A stretch of DNA of 5,257 nt from an uncultured bacterium (lineage in GTDB: Bacteria; Verrucomicrobiota; Lentisphaeria; Victivallales; Victivallaceae): contig CASECL010000165.1 in the NCBI GenBank assembly GCA_949286445.1, positions 1 to 5,257 on the forward strand. The letters run 5' to 3'. The notes under the pieces were generated by a model. It was given only the letters and a program-made list of their open reading frames with translations, ran no database searches and was not told where the DNA came from. Both the position numbers and the translations under genes were made by a program. Positions 1 to 5,257 of the stretch are shown here, piece by piece (position 1 is the stretch's first letter; the number at the start of each line of letters is the position of its first letter).

Positions 1-2
1 CT

Positions 3-80
3 TATGACACCGGCCGGCTTTTAATTTCTCCGCCGGAAGAGCGTCTGATCCGGGTTTTGCGCGGTGGTGGCGGCCGGTGA
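3..80 (+). CDS. C-terminal fragment of an unidentified protein (cut by window edge)
   Basis: One plus-strand frame is open from the left edge to a TGA at 78-80 and gives 25 residues ending PPEERLIRVLRGGGGR. The mix of acidic, basic and hydrophobic residues and the Gly/Arg tail look like a real protein end, and the local G+C is high, as in the cas genes and unlike the AT-rich DNA to the right. No family can be recognised from so few residues, and a chance open frame of this length is possible. If real, it is the last gene of a neighbouring unit and has no evident link to the CRISPR locus. Confidence 0.35.
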   Translation, partial: YDTGRLLISPPEERLIRVLRGGGGR

Positions 81-102
81 GAGAAGATTTTAATATCCGG
101 CA

Positions 103-129
103 CTGAAATAAATCGCGGAGGTATTTCAG
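103..129. terminator. Inverted repeat downstream of the edge gene, possible terminator
   Basis: CTGAAATA (103-110) and TATTTCAG (122-129) are perfect 8-bp inverted copies around an 11-nt loop, 23 nt after the stop codon of the partial gene at the left edge. The placement suits transcription termination or mRNA 3'-end protection. No T-run follows on either strand and the stem is AT-rich, so it is not a canonical intrinsic terminator. A chance hairpin is also possible. Confidence 0.3.
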
Positions 130-189
130 CCCAAAGTACTTAAATAAGTTACCTGAAGTAAAATACGCACCGGCCCTGCTTACCCTTAA

Positions 190-369
190 TTATCTTTCAT
201 TATTTCCATTGCAGAAATATTCATCCCAAGCCGTCTGTATCCTCCGGATATTTTCTTCAGTCCCGGGAAAAATGATTGCAAATCCGTCTTCTGTAATATT
301 GTCTGAGAAAGACAGCAGCAAAGTGCAACTTCTATCCTTTTTCCAGGAAGATGGCAAAAAAAAGCGCGG
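190..369 (-). pseudogene. Start-less minus-strand reading frame, possible gene remnant
   Basis: Read on the minus strand, 59 sense codons are open between a TAG at 372-370 and a TAA at 192-190. The downstream part is protein-like and includes FPGTEENIRRIQTAWDEYF, with balanced charged, aromatic and hydrophobic residues. The frame has no ATG; a TTG at 357-355 is the longest alternative start, but no ribosome binding site precedes it. The frame begins almost exactly at the tracrRNA terminator, as if an older gene lost its 5' part when the CRISPR locus arrived; that is inference. I do not recognise the family. It could also be a chance open frame, since it is short and its surroundings are non-coding. 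Confidence 0.28.
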
Positions 370-384
370 CTATTGAAACCGCGC
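356..384 (-). terminator. Intrinsic terminator of tracrRNA
   Basis: On the minus strand GCGCGG (384-379) pairs perfectly with CCGCGC (369-364) across a 9-nt loop and is followed directly by eight T (363-356). This is a textbook Rho-independent terminator. It sits 40 nt past the anti-repeat, the usual arrangement at the 3' end of a tracrRNA. The 6-bp stem is all G-C. Confidence 0.85.
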
Positions 385-388
385 GGAG

Positions 389-406
389 GACTTCCCGCGG
401 GAAGTC
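389..406 (-). other. tracrRNA internal stem-loop
   Basis: GACTTCCCGCGGGAAGTC is a perfect 18-nt palindrome. It can fold into a 7-bp stem with a CGCG tetraloop, between the anti-repeat and the terminator hairpin. In other type II-C tracrRNAs a stem-loop in this position contacts Cas9. That role is inferred here from position alone. Confidence 0.7.
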
Positions 407-424
407 GCCTGCAGAAAGTTCTTT

Positions 425-453
425 ACCAGAACTTGTAGAGTTACTTAAATAAT
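425..453 (-). repeat. tracrRNA anti-repeat (degenerate CRISPR repeat)
   Basis: The plus strand here shares the 11-mer CTTGTAGAGTT (432-442) with the crRNA-sense repeat. Every difference in the seven bases to its left (425-431) is a G-U-compatible change: the crRNA bases G, G, U and G at those sites can wobble with the tracrRNA. To the right, after the single extra A443, ten more positions match or wobble (444-453). The mismatches preserve RNA pairing rather than DNA identity, which is the mark of a functional anti-repeat and not of a stray array repeat. It also fixes the crRNA strand as minus and supports counting the terminal GC as part of the 36-nt repeat. Confidence 0.87.
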
Positions 454-479
454 AACGCCGATTGAGAAAAAATCAAATC

Positions 480-485
480 ATAATA
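480..485 (-). promoter_or_regulatory. Candidate -10 element of the tracrRNA promoter
   Basis: Read on the minus strand this is TATTAT, one mismatch from TATAAT, in an A/T-tract region. Initiation about 7 nt downstream would fall near 473, some 20 nt before the anti-repeat. No convincing -35 hexamer is found at 16-18 bp spacing, although T-rich DNA upstream could act as an UP element. In DNA this AT-rich, such a match is weak evidence. Confidence 0.35.
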
Positions 486-625
486 TGGGAAAAAATTAAA
501 AAAAATCGTTTTTTTCTTTATTTTGAAGATAAATTCTACAAAAAACCTTCCATAAGCATCTTAAAAACACATAAGAACTTGATTTTTCGTTTAAACAGTT
601 ATAAATTCATTACGGCATGATTTTT

Positions 626-631
626 TATAAT
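626..631 (+). promoter_or_regulatory. Candidate -10 element of the cas operon promoter
   Basis: A perfect TATAAT lies about 40 nt upstream of the chosen cas9 start and would give a short leader. The -35 region at 17-bp spacing (603-608, AAATTC) is poor. A second possibility is TTGATT at 579-584 with TAAATT at 602-607 (17-bp spacing) or TATAAA at 600-605 (15-bp). A promoter must lie here because cas9 heads the operon, but the sequence does not decide which hexamers are used. Confidence 0.4.
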
Positions 632-656
632 TCATTTAAAGCTTTATTATGTAATG

Positions 657-663
657 AAAGGGG
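657..663 (+). promoter_or_regulatory. Ribosome binding site that decides the cas9 start
   Basis: AAAGGGG ends immediately before the first in-frame ATG (664), leaving no spacing for that codon. It lies 9 nt before the second ATG (673), which is workable for a Shine-Dalgarno element. This favours translation starting at 673. Confidence 0.55.
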
Positions 664-672
664 ATGGGAAAA

Positions 673-3600
673 ATGCCGTTGAGAACATTGGGGCTTGATC
701 TGGGGATAACGTCGATAGGGTGGGCCTTGATCAGTGAATACGCCCATGAGACTGAACTGGAAGCCTGGGGAAGCCGGATTTTTGAAGCCGGCATGGATGA
801 TGATATCGAAAAAGGCCAGGGTACTTCCCGCTGTGCGGAACGGAGGTTGAAACGCGCCCTGCGCATCCAGTACCGCCGCCGCCGGAACCGGCGGGAGAAA
901 TTGACCGGAATACTTCAGGCACACCACCTGCTGCCGGAAAAACTCACTCCGGAGTTTTTCATTTCCATAGACAATCGCCTGCTGATGCTGTTTCCGCCGG
1001 ACCAGCGTCGGCAGACGGCACATGTTCTGCCCTATCTCTACCGGAAAAAGGCTCTTGATAGCAAACTTGAACCGGAAGAACTCGGCCGGGCAATCTATCA
1101 TCTGGCTCAGCGGCGGGGATACAAGAGCAACCGGAAACAGGATTTGAAGGATGAAGAAAATTCCGGTGTGGTAAAGGCCGGGATCGCCAAACTGCAGGAA
1201 GAAATGCAGAAGGCCGGAGCAAGAACGCTGGGCGAATATTTCTGCACCATCGATCCGGAGGAAAGCCGCATCCGCACGCGTTACACTGACCGGAGCATGT
1301 ATGAGGATGAATTCCGTAAAATTTGTGCGGCACAGCGTGATTTGATTGATGAAGAACTGGAAAAAGAGCTGTTCAATGCCATATTCTTTCAGCGCAAACT
1401 AAAATCCTGCAAAAATCTGATCGGAGAATGCCGGGTGGAAGCAGGAGAAAAACGCTGTTCATTTGCCCGTGAAGAAGCCCAGCTTTTCCGGATTTACTCC
1501 ACCGTCAACCACCTCCGGGTAGCAAATAAGACCAACACCAGATCGCTGACCCCGGAGGAACGGAAAAAAGTTATTGAAATACTTAACAGTTACTCATCGC
1601 AGCTTAACCGCAAGGGAAGAATAACACTTGCCAAACTGGGCAAAGCCCTGCCCTTGGGCAAAGGGGAGAAATTCACTCTTTCTGATGAAGAAAAAGAGAT
1701 TTGCGGCAATGAGCTTCACGCCATTCTGTACCGGGTATTCGGCGACCGGGCGGCAGAACTCACGGACAAGGAACGGGAGGCGTTTTTCCAGGATATCAAC
1801 TCCATTGAAAACGATCAGGTGTTGCGGAAACGTCTCGCAGGACACTGGAAACTTGATGCGGAACAGGTGGCGGAAGCAGTAAATACGGTTTTACCGGATG
1901 ATTACTGTGCCTTTTCGCTGAAAGCACTGCGCAGATTGCTTCCGGATCTGGAGGAGGGCATACCGCTGAACACTGTTCTTCTGCACCTTTACCCGGAGCA
2001 ATACCACCACCGCAATACTCCGCTTGATTTGCTGCCTCAAGTTGACAGCTGCGGTCTGGATCTGCGCAACCCGGTGGTGCACCGGACACTGACCGAACTT
2101 CGCCGGGTGGTGAATGCGATCATCAAGCGTTACGGCAAACCGGACATGATTCATATTGAACTTGCCCGGGATTTGAAGAACTCCAACGCCGAGCGCAAAA
2201 AAATCACGGAAAACAACCGGAAACGGGAAAAAGAACGCGCCGCCATTGCCGCAAGAATAGTTCAGGAAGCCGGTATACAGAAGCCGTCTAACACAGATAT
2301 ATTGAAAGTCATGCTGGCAGATGAGTGCGACTTCTGCTGCCCCTACACCGGGAAACACTTTGGCATGAAAGAGTTACTGTATGGCAAAGACATTCATATT
2401 GAACACATCATACCCTACTCCAGATGTTTTGATGACTCCTTTGCCAATAAAACGCTGTGCGATGCCTCCGCCAATTCCAACAAAAAAGGCAACTCCACTC
2501 CTTACGAAGCCTTTTCCGGGGCGGAATATGAGGAAATTTTACAGCGGGTGAAACATTTCAAGGGTGATTTTGCCGAAGCCAAACTGGACCGTTTTCTGAT
2601 GAAAGAGGTCAAAACCGATGATTTTCTGGCGCGCAACCTCAATGATACCCGTTACGCCAGCAAACTGGCAGTTCAATATCTTTCTCTGCTCTACGGGGGA
2701 ATTGTGGATGCTTCAGGCAAACGGCGGATCCAGGCCTCCTCCGGCAGCTGTACCGCCATGGTGCGCCGGATCTGGGGCGGAAATTACCTGCTGGGAGAGG
2801 GAGAAAAAGTCCGTACCGATCACCGTCATCACGCCATTGACGCGCTGACCATAGCATTGACCACACCGGAGATTGTAAAGCGCGCCGCCAATACTTCCGC
2901 AGAAGAAAGGAAAAAACTCCGGGATGAAAAACGTCCGCTGCTGGGGGATTTCATTTACTCCCGGGCACGGGAAATGCTGGATCAGGCAGCGGTGTCGCAC
3001 CATGTGAAAAATAAAATCCGGGGTGCATTTCACAAGGAAACAATTTACAGCCAAGATTACGGCAATACGGAACGGCATGTCCGGACGGCTTTATCCGCTC
3101 TTACTGCTAAAGATTTGCCCCGGATTGTGGACAAAAAAGTCCGCCGCCTGATACTGGATAAACTGGGAGTGACAGAAGAAGAGATGAATACGGTGAAAGA
3201 TCCGGCACTGCGGATTTTCAAGGAGGAAGCCAATCTGCCCTGGCTGACGGACAAAAACGGCAATCCGGTAAATCAGATCCGCTGTGTCCGGGTGAAGCAG
3301 AGCGTTGCCACCAGAACCATCGGCGAGGGCGACCGGAAACGTGAAGTGGCAAACGGAGCCAACCATCTTCTGGCCATTTTTGCCGAACTGGATGAAAACG
3401 GACAGGAAAAAGGCTGGACGGGAGAAGTGGTCACCCTGCTGGATGCCAGATTGAGACTGCGGCGCGGCGAACCTTTGTTTGCCAAAGAGCGTCCGGGGAT
3501 GAAATTCAAATTCACTTTGAAAAAAGGCGATATTGTCTCCTGGATGAAAGACGGCAAAGAACAGTTGTGCGTGATCCGGGGAATCAGCCTCAGAGAAATT

Positions 3601-3750
3601 ACCTGCGTTCCGATAAATGCGGCAGGATGTAAAGATGATTTAAAGAAAGCCAAACAATGGTTTCGCCCAAGTCCAACTGCAGCCTTTAAAGGCGGAATGA
3701 AAAAATACCAGATGAATATTTTCGGGGAATTGCGCCGGGCCAATGACTGA
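673..3750 (+). CDS. cas9: Cas9, type II-C RNA-guided DNA endonuclease
   Basis: Cas9 cuts both strands of DNA matching a crRNA, bound as a crRNA:tracrRNA duplex. At 1,025 residues it is in the compact II-C range. Order seen: RuvC-I LGLDLGITSIGWAL with Asp9; Arg-rich bridge helix (about 53-77, including RRRRNRREKL); recognition lobe from about 80, with the II-C-like HLAQRRGYKSNRK at 143-155; RuvC-II IHIELARDL with Glu496; HNH core HIEHIIPYSR with His578 and the metal-ligand candidate Asn601; RuvC-III DHRHHAIDAL with His720 and Asp723; then a C-terminal WED/PAM-interacting region (about 775-1025) that I cannot match to a known type. All nuclease residues are present, so it should be active. The residue before the HNH His is Glu, where characterised Cas9s usually have Asp. 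Cys552/555/556 precede the HNH core, with Cys585 and Cys596 inside it; metal binding is possible but unproven. An ATG at 664 would add three residues but lacks usable ribosome-site spacing. Confidence 0.97.
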   Translation: MPLRTLGLDLGITSIGWALISEYAHETELEAWGSRIFEAGMDDDIEKGQGTSRCAERRLKRALRIQYRRRRNRREKLTGILQAHHLLPEKLTPEFFISIDNRLLMLFPPDQRRQTAHVLPYLYRKKALDSKLEPEELGRAIYHLAQRRGYKSNRKQDLKDEENSGVVKAGIAKLQEEMQKAGARTLGEYFCTIDPEESRIRTRYTDRSMYEDEFRKICAAQRDLIDEELEKELFNAIFFQRKLKSCKNLIGECRVEAGEKRCSFAREEAQLFRIYSTVNHLRVANKTNTRSLTPEERKKVIEILNSYSSQLNRKGRITLAKLGKALPLGKGEKFTLSDEEKEICGNELHAILYRVFGDRAAELTDKEREAFFQDINSIENDQVLRKRLAGHWKLDAEQVAEAVNTVLPDDYCAFSLKALRRLLPDLEEGIPLNTVLLHLYPEQYHHRNTPLDLLPQVDSCGLDLRNPVVHRTLTELRRVVNAIIKRYGKPDMIHIELARDLKNSNAERKKITENNRKREKERAAIAARIVQEAGIQKPSNTDILKVMLADECDFCCPYTGKHFGMKELLYGKDIHIEHIIPYSRCFDDSFANKTLCDASANSNKKGNSTPYEAFSGAEYEEILQRVKHFKGDFAEAKLDRFLMKEVKTDDFLARNLNDTRYASKLAVQYLSLLYGGIVDASGKRRIQASSGSCTAMVRRIWGGNYLLGEGEKVRTDHRHHAIDALTIALTTPEIVKRAANTSAEERKKLRDEKRPLLGDFIYSRAREMLDQAAVSHHVKNKIRGAFHKETIYSQDYGNTERHVRTALSALTAKDLPRIVDKKVRRLILDKLGVTEEEMNTVKDPALRIFKEEANLPWLTDKNGNPVNQIRCVRVKQSVATRTIGEGDRKREVANGANHLLAIFAELDENGQEKGWTGEVVTLLDARLRLRRGEPLFAKERPGMKFKFTLKKGDIVSWMKDGKEQLCVIRGISLREITCVPINAAGCKDDLKKAKQWFRPSPTAAFKGGMKKYQMNIFGELRRAND

Positions 3751-4624
3751 CCGTATTATAGAAATATCGGATACCGCCGCCCGTCTTTCGCTGTATAATA
3801 AATTGATGCGGATAAATTTGCCGGACGGAAGAGAAGTAACTGTACCGGCGGCGGAAATTCAGTGCCTGATACTGGCCAATCCGGCAGTAACCATCTCAGG
3901 GGCATTGCTTTCGGCACTGGCAAACGCCGGGTGCATGGTATTAATTTCCGGTCCGGACCGGCTTCCCTGTGCCATGCAGCTGCCTTTAATCGGCAACTAT
4001 GTGCAGACAGAACGCTTCCGGGCGCAGGCAAACGCTACCAGACCATTGCTGAAGCGGCTGTGGCAGACGGTGGTAAAGGAAAAGATACGGCGGCAATGCG
4101 AACTTCTGGAAGAATTGAAAAACGATGATTTCGGTTTGCGCCGGTTGATTGATAAAGTCAACTCCGGAGACACGGAAAATATCGAAGGCCGGGCGGCAAG
4201 AATTTACTGGGAGCATATTTTCAACCGGAAATTTCTGCGGGATCGTAGTTTACCGGACAATAACCTGCTGCTCAACTACGGTTATGCCGTTCTGCGTGCC
4301 ATGACGGCGAGAGCCTGCTGCGGAGCGGGTCTGCACCCTACGCTGGGGATAAACCATCACAACCGGTATGATCCTTTCTGCCTGGCAGATGATTTGATGG
4401 AGCCGTTCCGCCCGGTGGTGGACAGAAAAGTTTTCCAGCTCAATCCGGATAATGATCCAATAACGGAGCTGACCCGGGAATACCGGGAAAAACTGCTGGA
4501 AATCTTACTGGAAAAAATTCCCACCTCAAAAGGAAGCTGGCAACTCTCTGATCTGCTGAAAACAGCGGCGGGAGAGGTGGCGGATTCGTTTGTAAGTGGA
4601 GAAATGAAACTCAAGTACTATTAA
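3743..4624 (+). CDS. cas1: Cas1, CRISPR adaptation integrase
   Basis: Cas1 with Cas2 forms the complex that inserts new spacers at the array. The 293-residue length is usual for type II Cas1. The N-terminal beta-rich domain (about 1-75) is followed by the helical catalytic domain. The metal-ligand residues are recognisable: Glu148 in NIEGRAARIYW, His205 in LGINHHNRYD, and Asp216/Asp217 in LADDLMEPFRP, the last being a strong Cas1 signature. The start codon lies inside the end of cas9 (ATGACTGA, 8-nt overlap), so the two are very likely translationally coupled in one mRNA. There is no sign of truncation or fusion. With no csn2 or cas4 nearby, adaptation here would rely on Cas1-Cas2, probably with Cas9 choosing PAM-flanked prespacers as known in other type II systems. 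Confidence 0.97.
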   Translation: MTDRIIEISDTAARLSLYNKLMRINLPDGREVTVPAAEIQCLILANPAVTISGALLSALANAGCMVLISGPDRLPCAMQLPLIGNYVQTERFRAQANATRPLLKRLWQTVVKEKIRRQCELLEELKNDDFGLRRLIDKVNSGDTENIEGRAARIYWEHIFNRKFLRDRSLPDNNLLLNYGYAVLRAMTARACCGAGLHPTLGINHHNRYDPFCLADDLMEPFRPVVDRKVFQLNPDNDPITELTREYREKLLEILLEKIPTSKGSWQLSDLLKTAAGEVADSFVSGEMKLKYY

Positions 4625-4650
4625 ACGACTTTCTATCCGGCAAAAACGTT

Positions 4651-4977
4651 ATGATTTCGGAGATAAAATCTATGTGGCTGGTGGTGATGTTTGATGTTCC
4701 GTCAGTGACGAAGGAGGAGAAGCGGGAATACTTGCATTTCCGCAAATATCTTATTGGCGAAGGTTTTATCCAGCTTCAATTTTCAGTGTACGCAAAATTT
4801 TGCGCTTCCCGGGAAAACACGGTAAAATACCACCGGTACATTAAAGAAATCGTACCGCCGGATGGTTATGTCCGGCTGCTGATGATAACCGACAAACAAT
4901 TCAGCGAAATGGTTTCCCTGTACGGGAAAAGTGAAAAAGAAGTTGAGAAAAAACCGGTTCAACTTCTTTTATTTTGA
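4651..4977 (+). CDS. cas2: Cas2, CRISPR adaptation protein
   Basis: Cas2 dimerises and bridges two Cas1 dimers in the spacer-integration complex. The 108-residue product has the ferredoxin-like beginning WLVVMFDVPS (the conserved Asp is residue 15), then LIGEGFIQLQFSVYAKF and a C-terminal QLLLF tail typical of type II Cas2. It follows cas1 by 26 nt on the same strand. Two starts are possible. The ATG at 4651 gives an N-terminal extension similar in length to other type II Cas2 proteins but has no clear ribosome site. The ATG at 4672 (101 residues, Met8) has GGAG at 4659-4662 with 9-nt spacing. I keep the longer form on family resemblance but cannot exclude the shorter. Its last codons also encode a terminator-like hairpin. 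Confidence 0.95.
   Translation: MISEIKSMWLVVMFDVPSVTKEEKREYLHFRKYLIGEGFIQLQFSVYAKFCASRENTVKYHRYIKEIVPPDGYVRLLMITDKQFSEMVSLYGKSEKEVEKKPVQLLLF
4934..4975. terminator. Bidirectional terminator-like hairpin in the 3' end of cas2
   Basis: AAAAGAAGTTGA (4935-4946) and TCAACTTCTTTT (4959-4970) form a perfect 12-bp inverted repeat around a 12-nt loop. On the plus strand it continues as ATTTTG, giving a T-rich tail at the end of the cas operon. On the minus strand it ends in five T, so it could also stop pre-crRNA transcription arriving from the array. The stem has only four G-C pairs, so efficiency may be modest. It lies wholly within the coding sequence and ends about 5 nt before the stop codon. 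Confidence 0.6.
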
Positions 4978-5026
4978 ATTGATCCATATTGTATTCTGCT
5001 TATTCTTAACACGTTGCAGAAGACGC
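4978..5026. other. 49-bp gap between cas2 and the first repeat
   Basis: No gene or degenerate repeat is seen here. Because crRNAs are read from the minus strand, this is the downstream (trailer) side of the array. The leader, where Cas1-Cas2 would normally insert spacers, should then lie beyond the right edge of the window. The gap is shorter and plainer than a typical leader, which agrees with that. Confidence 0.5.
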
Positions 5027-5232
5027 AATATAGCATCATTCAAAAACTCTACAAGCTCCAGCCTGTATCGTACCAGCTGTCTGATCCGCTGTAATATAGC
5101 ATCATTCAAAAACTCTACAAGCTCCAGCAAGTTTCTGCGGAGGCCTTAAACTGTTTTCAATATAGCATCATTCAAAAACTCTACAAGCTCCAGCAAATCG
5201 CGCTTCCGGTGGAGGTTTGTTCAAATATAGCA
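5027..5232 (-). promoter_or_regulatory. Extended -10 promoter elements inside each repeat
   Basis: The crRNA-sense repeat ends in TGCTATATT, a TG-n extended -10 with TATATT as hexamer. Copies are at 5027-5035, 5093-5101, 5159-5167 and 5224-5232. Sixteen bases upstream in the same repeat is TTGTAG, a partial -35. Type II-C repeats of Neisseria (ending TGCTACAAT) and Campylobacter (ending TGGTAAAAT) carry such promoters, each starting a crRNA in the next spacer. Starts here would fall near 5217, 5152, 5086 and 5020; the first three leave guides of about 23-24 nt. The function is inferred by analogy. Confidence 0.65.
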
Positions 5233-5257
5233 TCATTCAAAAACTCTACAAGCTCCA
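5027..5257 (-). CRISPR. CRISPR array (partial), 36-nt repeats
   Basis: Four repeats lie at 5027-5062, 5093-5128, 5159-5194 and 5224-5257, the last missing its final two bases at the edge. They are identical wherever visible. On the plus strand they begin AATATAGCATC and end AAGCTCCAGC. Spacers are at 5063-5092 (30 nt), 5129-5158 (30 nt) and 5195-5223 (29 nt), and are unrelated to one another. The strand is set to minus because only the minus-strand transcript (repeat starting GCTGGAGCTTG) can pair with the tracrRNA anti-repeat. The three cas2-proximal spacers would then be the oldest. The cas2-proximal repeat shows no decay. The array continues beyond the window, so total spacer number is unknown. 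Confidence 0.98.

Larger units (their letters stand above)
356..473 (-). ncRNA. Predicted tracrRNA
   Basis: This RNA would pair with the repeat part of each crRNA, form an RNase III substrate and hold the guide in Cas9. On the minus strand, 5' to 3', it has an anti-repeat (453-425), an 18-nt linker (424-407), a perfect stem-loop (406-389) and a G+C-rich hairpin followed by eight T (384-356). The anti-repeat can pair with 28 consecutive nucleotides of the crRNA-sense repeat, counting G-U pairs, with one bulged tracrRNA base (complement of A443). The 3' end is well defined by the terminator. The 5' end is estimated as about 7 nt downstream of a -10-like TATTAT, giving roughly 118 nt. No strong nexus hairpin is visible in the linker, only weak pairing. 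It lies upstream of cas9 and is transcribed away from it, on the same strand as the crRNAs. Confidence 0.82.

Noticed and set aside
8..79. 9-bp inverted repeat CACCGGCCG (8-16) and CGGCCGGTG (71-79)
   Set aside because: The arms are 54 nt apart, low in complexity and G+C-rich within a probable coding end. There is no sign of a mobile-element end.
137..147. TACTTAAATAA, also present at 442-452 in the anti-repeat, as a possible second anti-repeat
   Set aside because: The match covers only the AT-rich part. The core CTTGTAGAGTT is absent and no terminator follows on the minus strand, so it is probably chance similarity.
625..1101. 158-codon minus-strand open frame over the cas9 start
   Set aside because: It is antisense to conserved RuvC-I and bridge-helix coding sequence and overlaps the cas9 ribosome site. 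It resembles no family and is a shadow of the high-G+C cas9 codons.
3743..4624. Possible additional cas gene (csn2 or cas4) that would make this II-A or II-B
   Set aside because: The only genes after cas9 are cas1 and cas2, followed directly by the array. No reading frame of suitable length remains within the window.
4978..5026. Leader with the main array promoter next to cas2
   Set aside because: The gap is only 49 bp and shows no good plus-strand promoter. The anti-repeat pairing puts crRNA transcription on the minus strand, so this is the downstream side.
4931..5149. 72-codon plus-strand open frame covering the end of cas2 and the array
   Set aside because: Its second half is the CRISPR repeat translated twice (ASFKNSTSSS), in phase because the 66-bp period divides by three. 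The rest overlaps cas2 out of frame.

Overview
This window carries a compact type II-C CRISPR-Cas locus. It has a predicted tracrRNA gene, cas9, cas1, cas2 and the first 3.9 repeat units of a CRISPR array that runs off the right edge. No csn2 or cas4 lies beside cas1-cas2; with a 1,025-residue Cas9, a 36-nt repeat and ~30-nt spacers, this fits subtype II-C. The genes are about half G+C, with very AT-rich intergenic DNA. No phylogenetic marker is present, so the host is unknown. A Gram-negative bacterium, possibly of the Verrucomicrobiota/Lentisphaerota kind, is only a guess from composition.

Layout. Bases 3-80 look like the 3' end of a plus-strand gene cut by the window edge, followed by a small hairpin (103-129). 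Bases 190-369 hold a protein-like but start-less minus-strand reading frame, perhaps a gene remnant. From about 473 down to 356 on the minus strand is the predicted tracrRNA: an anti-repeat (425-453), a perfect palindromic hairpin (389-406) and an intrinsic terminator (356-384). The AT-rich stretch from about 474 to 656 should hold the divergent promoters for tracrRNA (leftward) and the cas operon (rightward). cas9 (673-3750), cas1 (3743-4624, overlapping cas9 by 8 nt) and cas2 (4651-4977) form one plus-strand operon. A 12-bp hairpin inside the 3' end of cas2 looks like a terminator usable in both directions. A 49-bp gap then leads to the array (5027-5257).

How it works together. The direct repeat pairs with the tracrRNA only if crRNAs are read from the minus strand, so both small RNAs run opposite to the cas genes. 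The crRNA-sense repeat ends in TGCTATATT, an extended -10 promoter element placed where Neisseria and Campylobacter type II-C repeats carry theirs. Each repeat can therefore start a crRNA about 6 nt inside the following spacer, leaving a guide of about 24 nt. Pre-crRNA reading through towards cas2 would meet the cas2 hairpin. Cas1-Cas2 would insert new spacers. Cas9, with all nuclease residues recognisable, would be the dual-RNA-guided interference nuclease.

Most notable are the 28-nt crRNA:tracrRNA pairing with a single bulge, the repeat-embedded promoters, the bidirectional terminator inside cas2, the guide-less promoter in the cas2-proximal repeat, and a Glu-for-Asp change in the HNH motif. 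The system type is known, but this Cas9/tracrRNA pair is not one I recognise.
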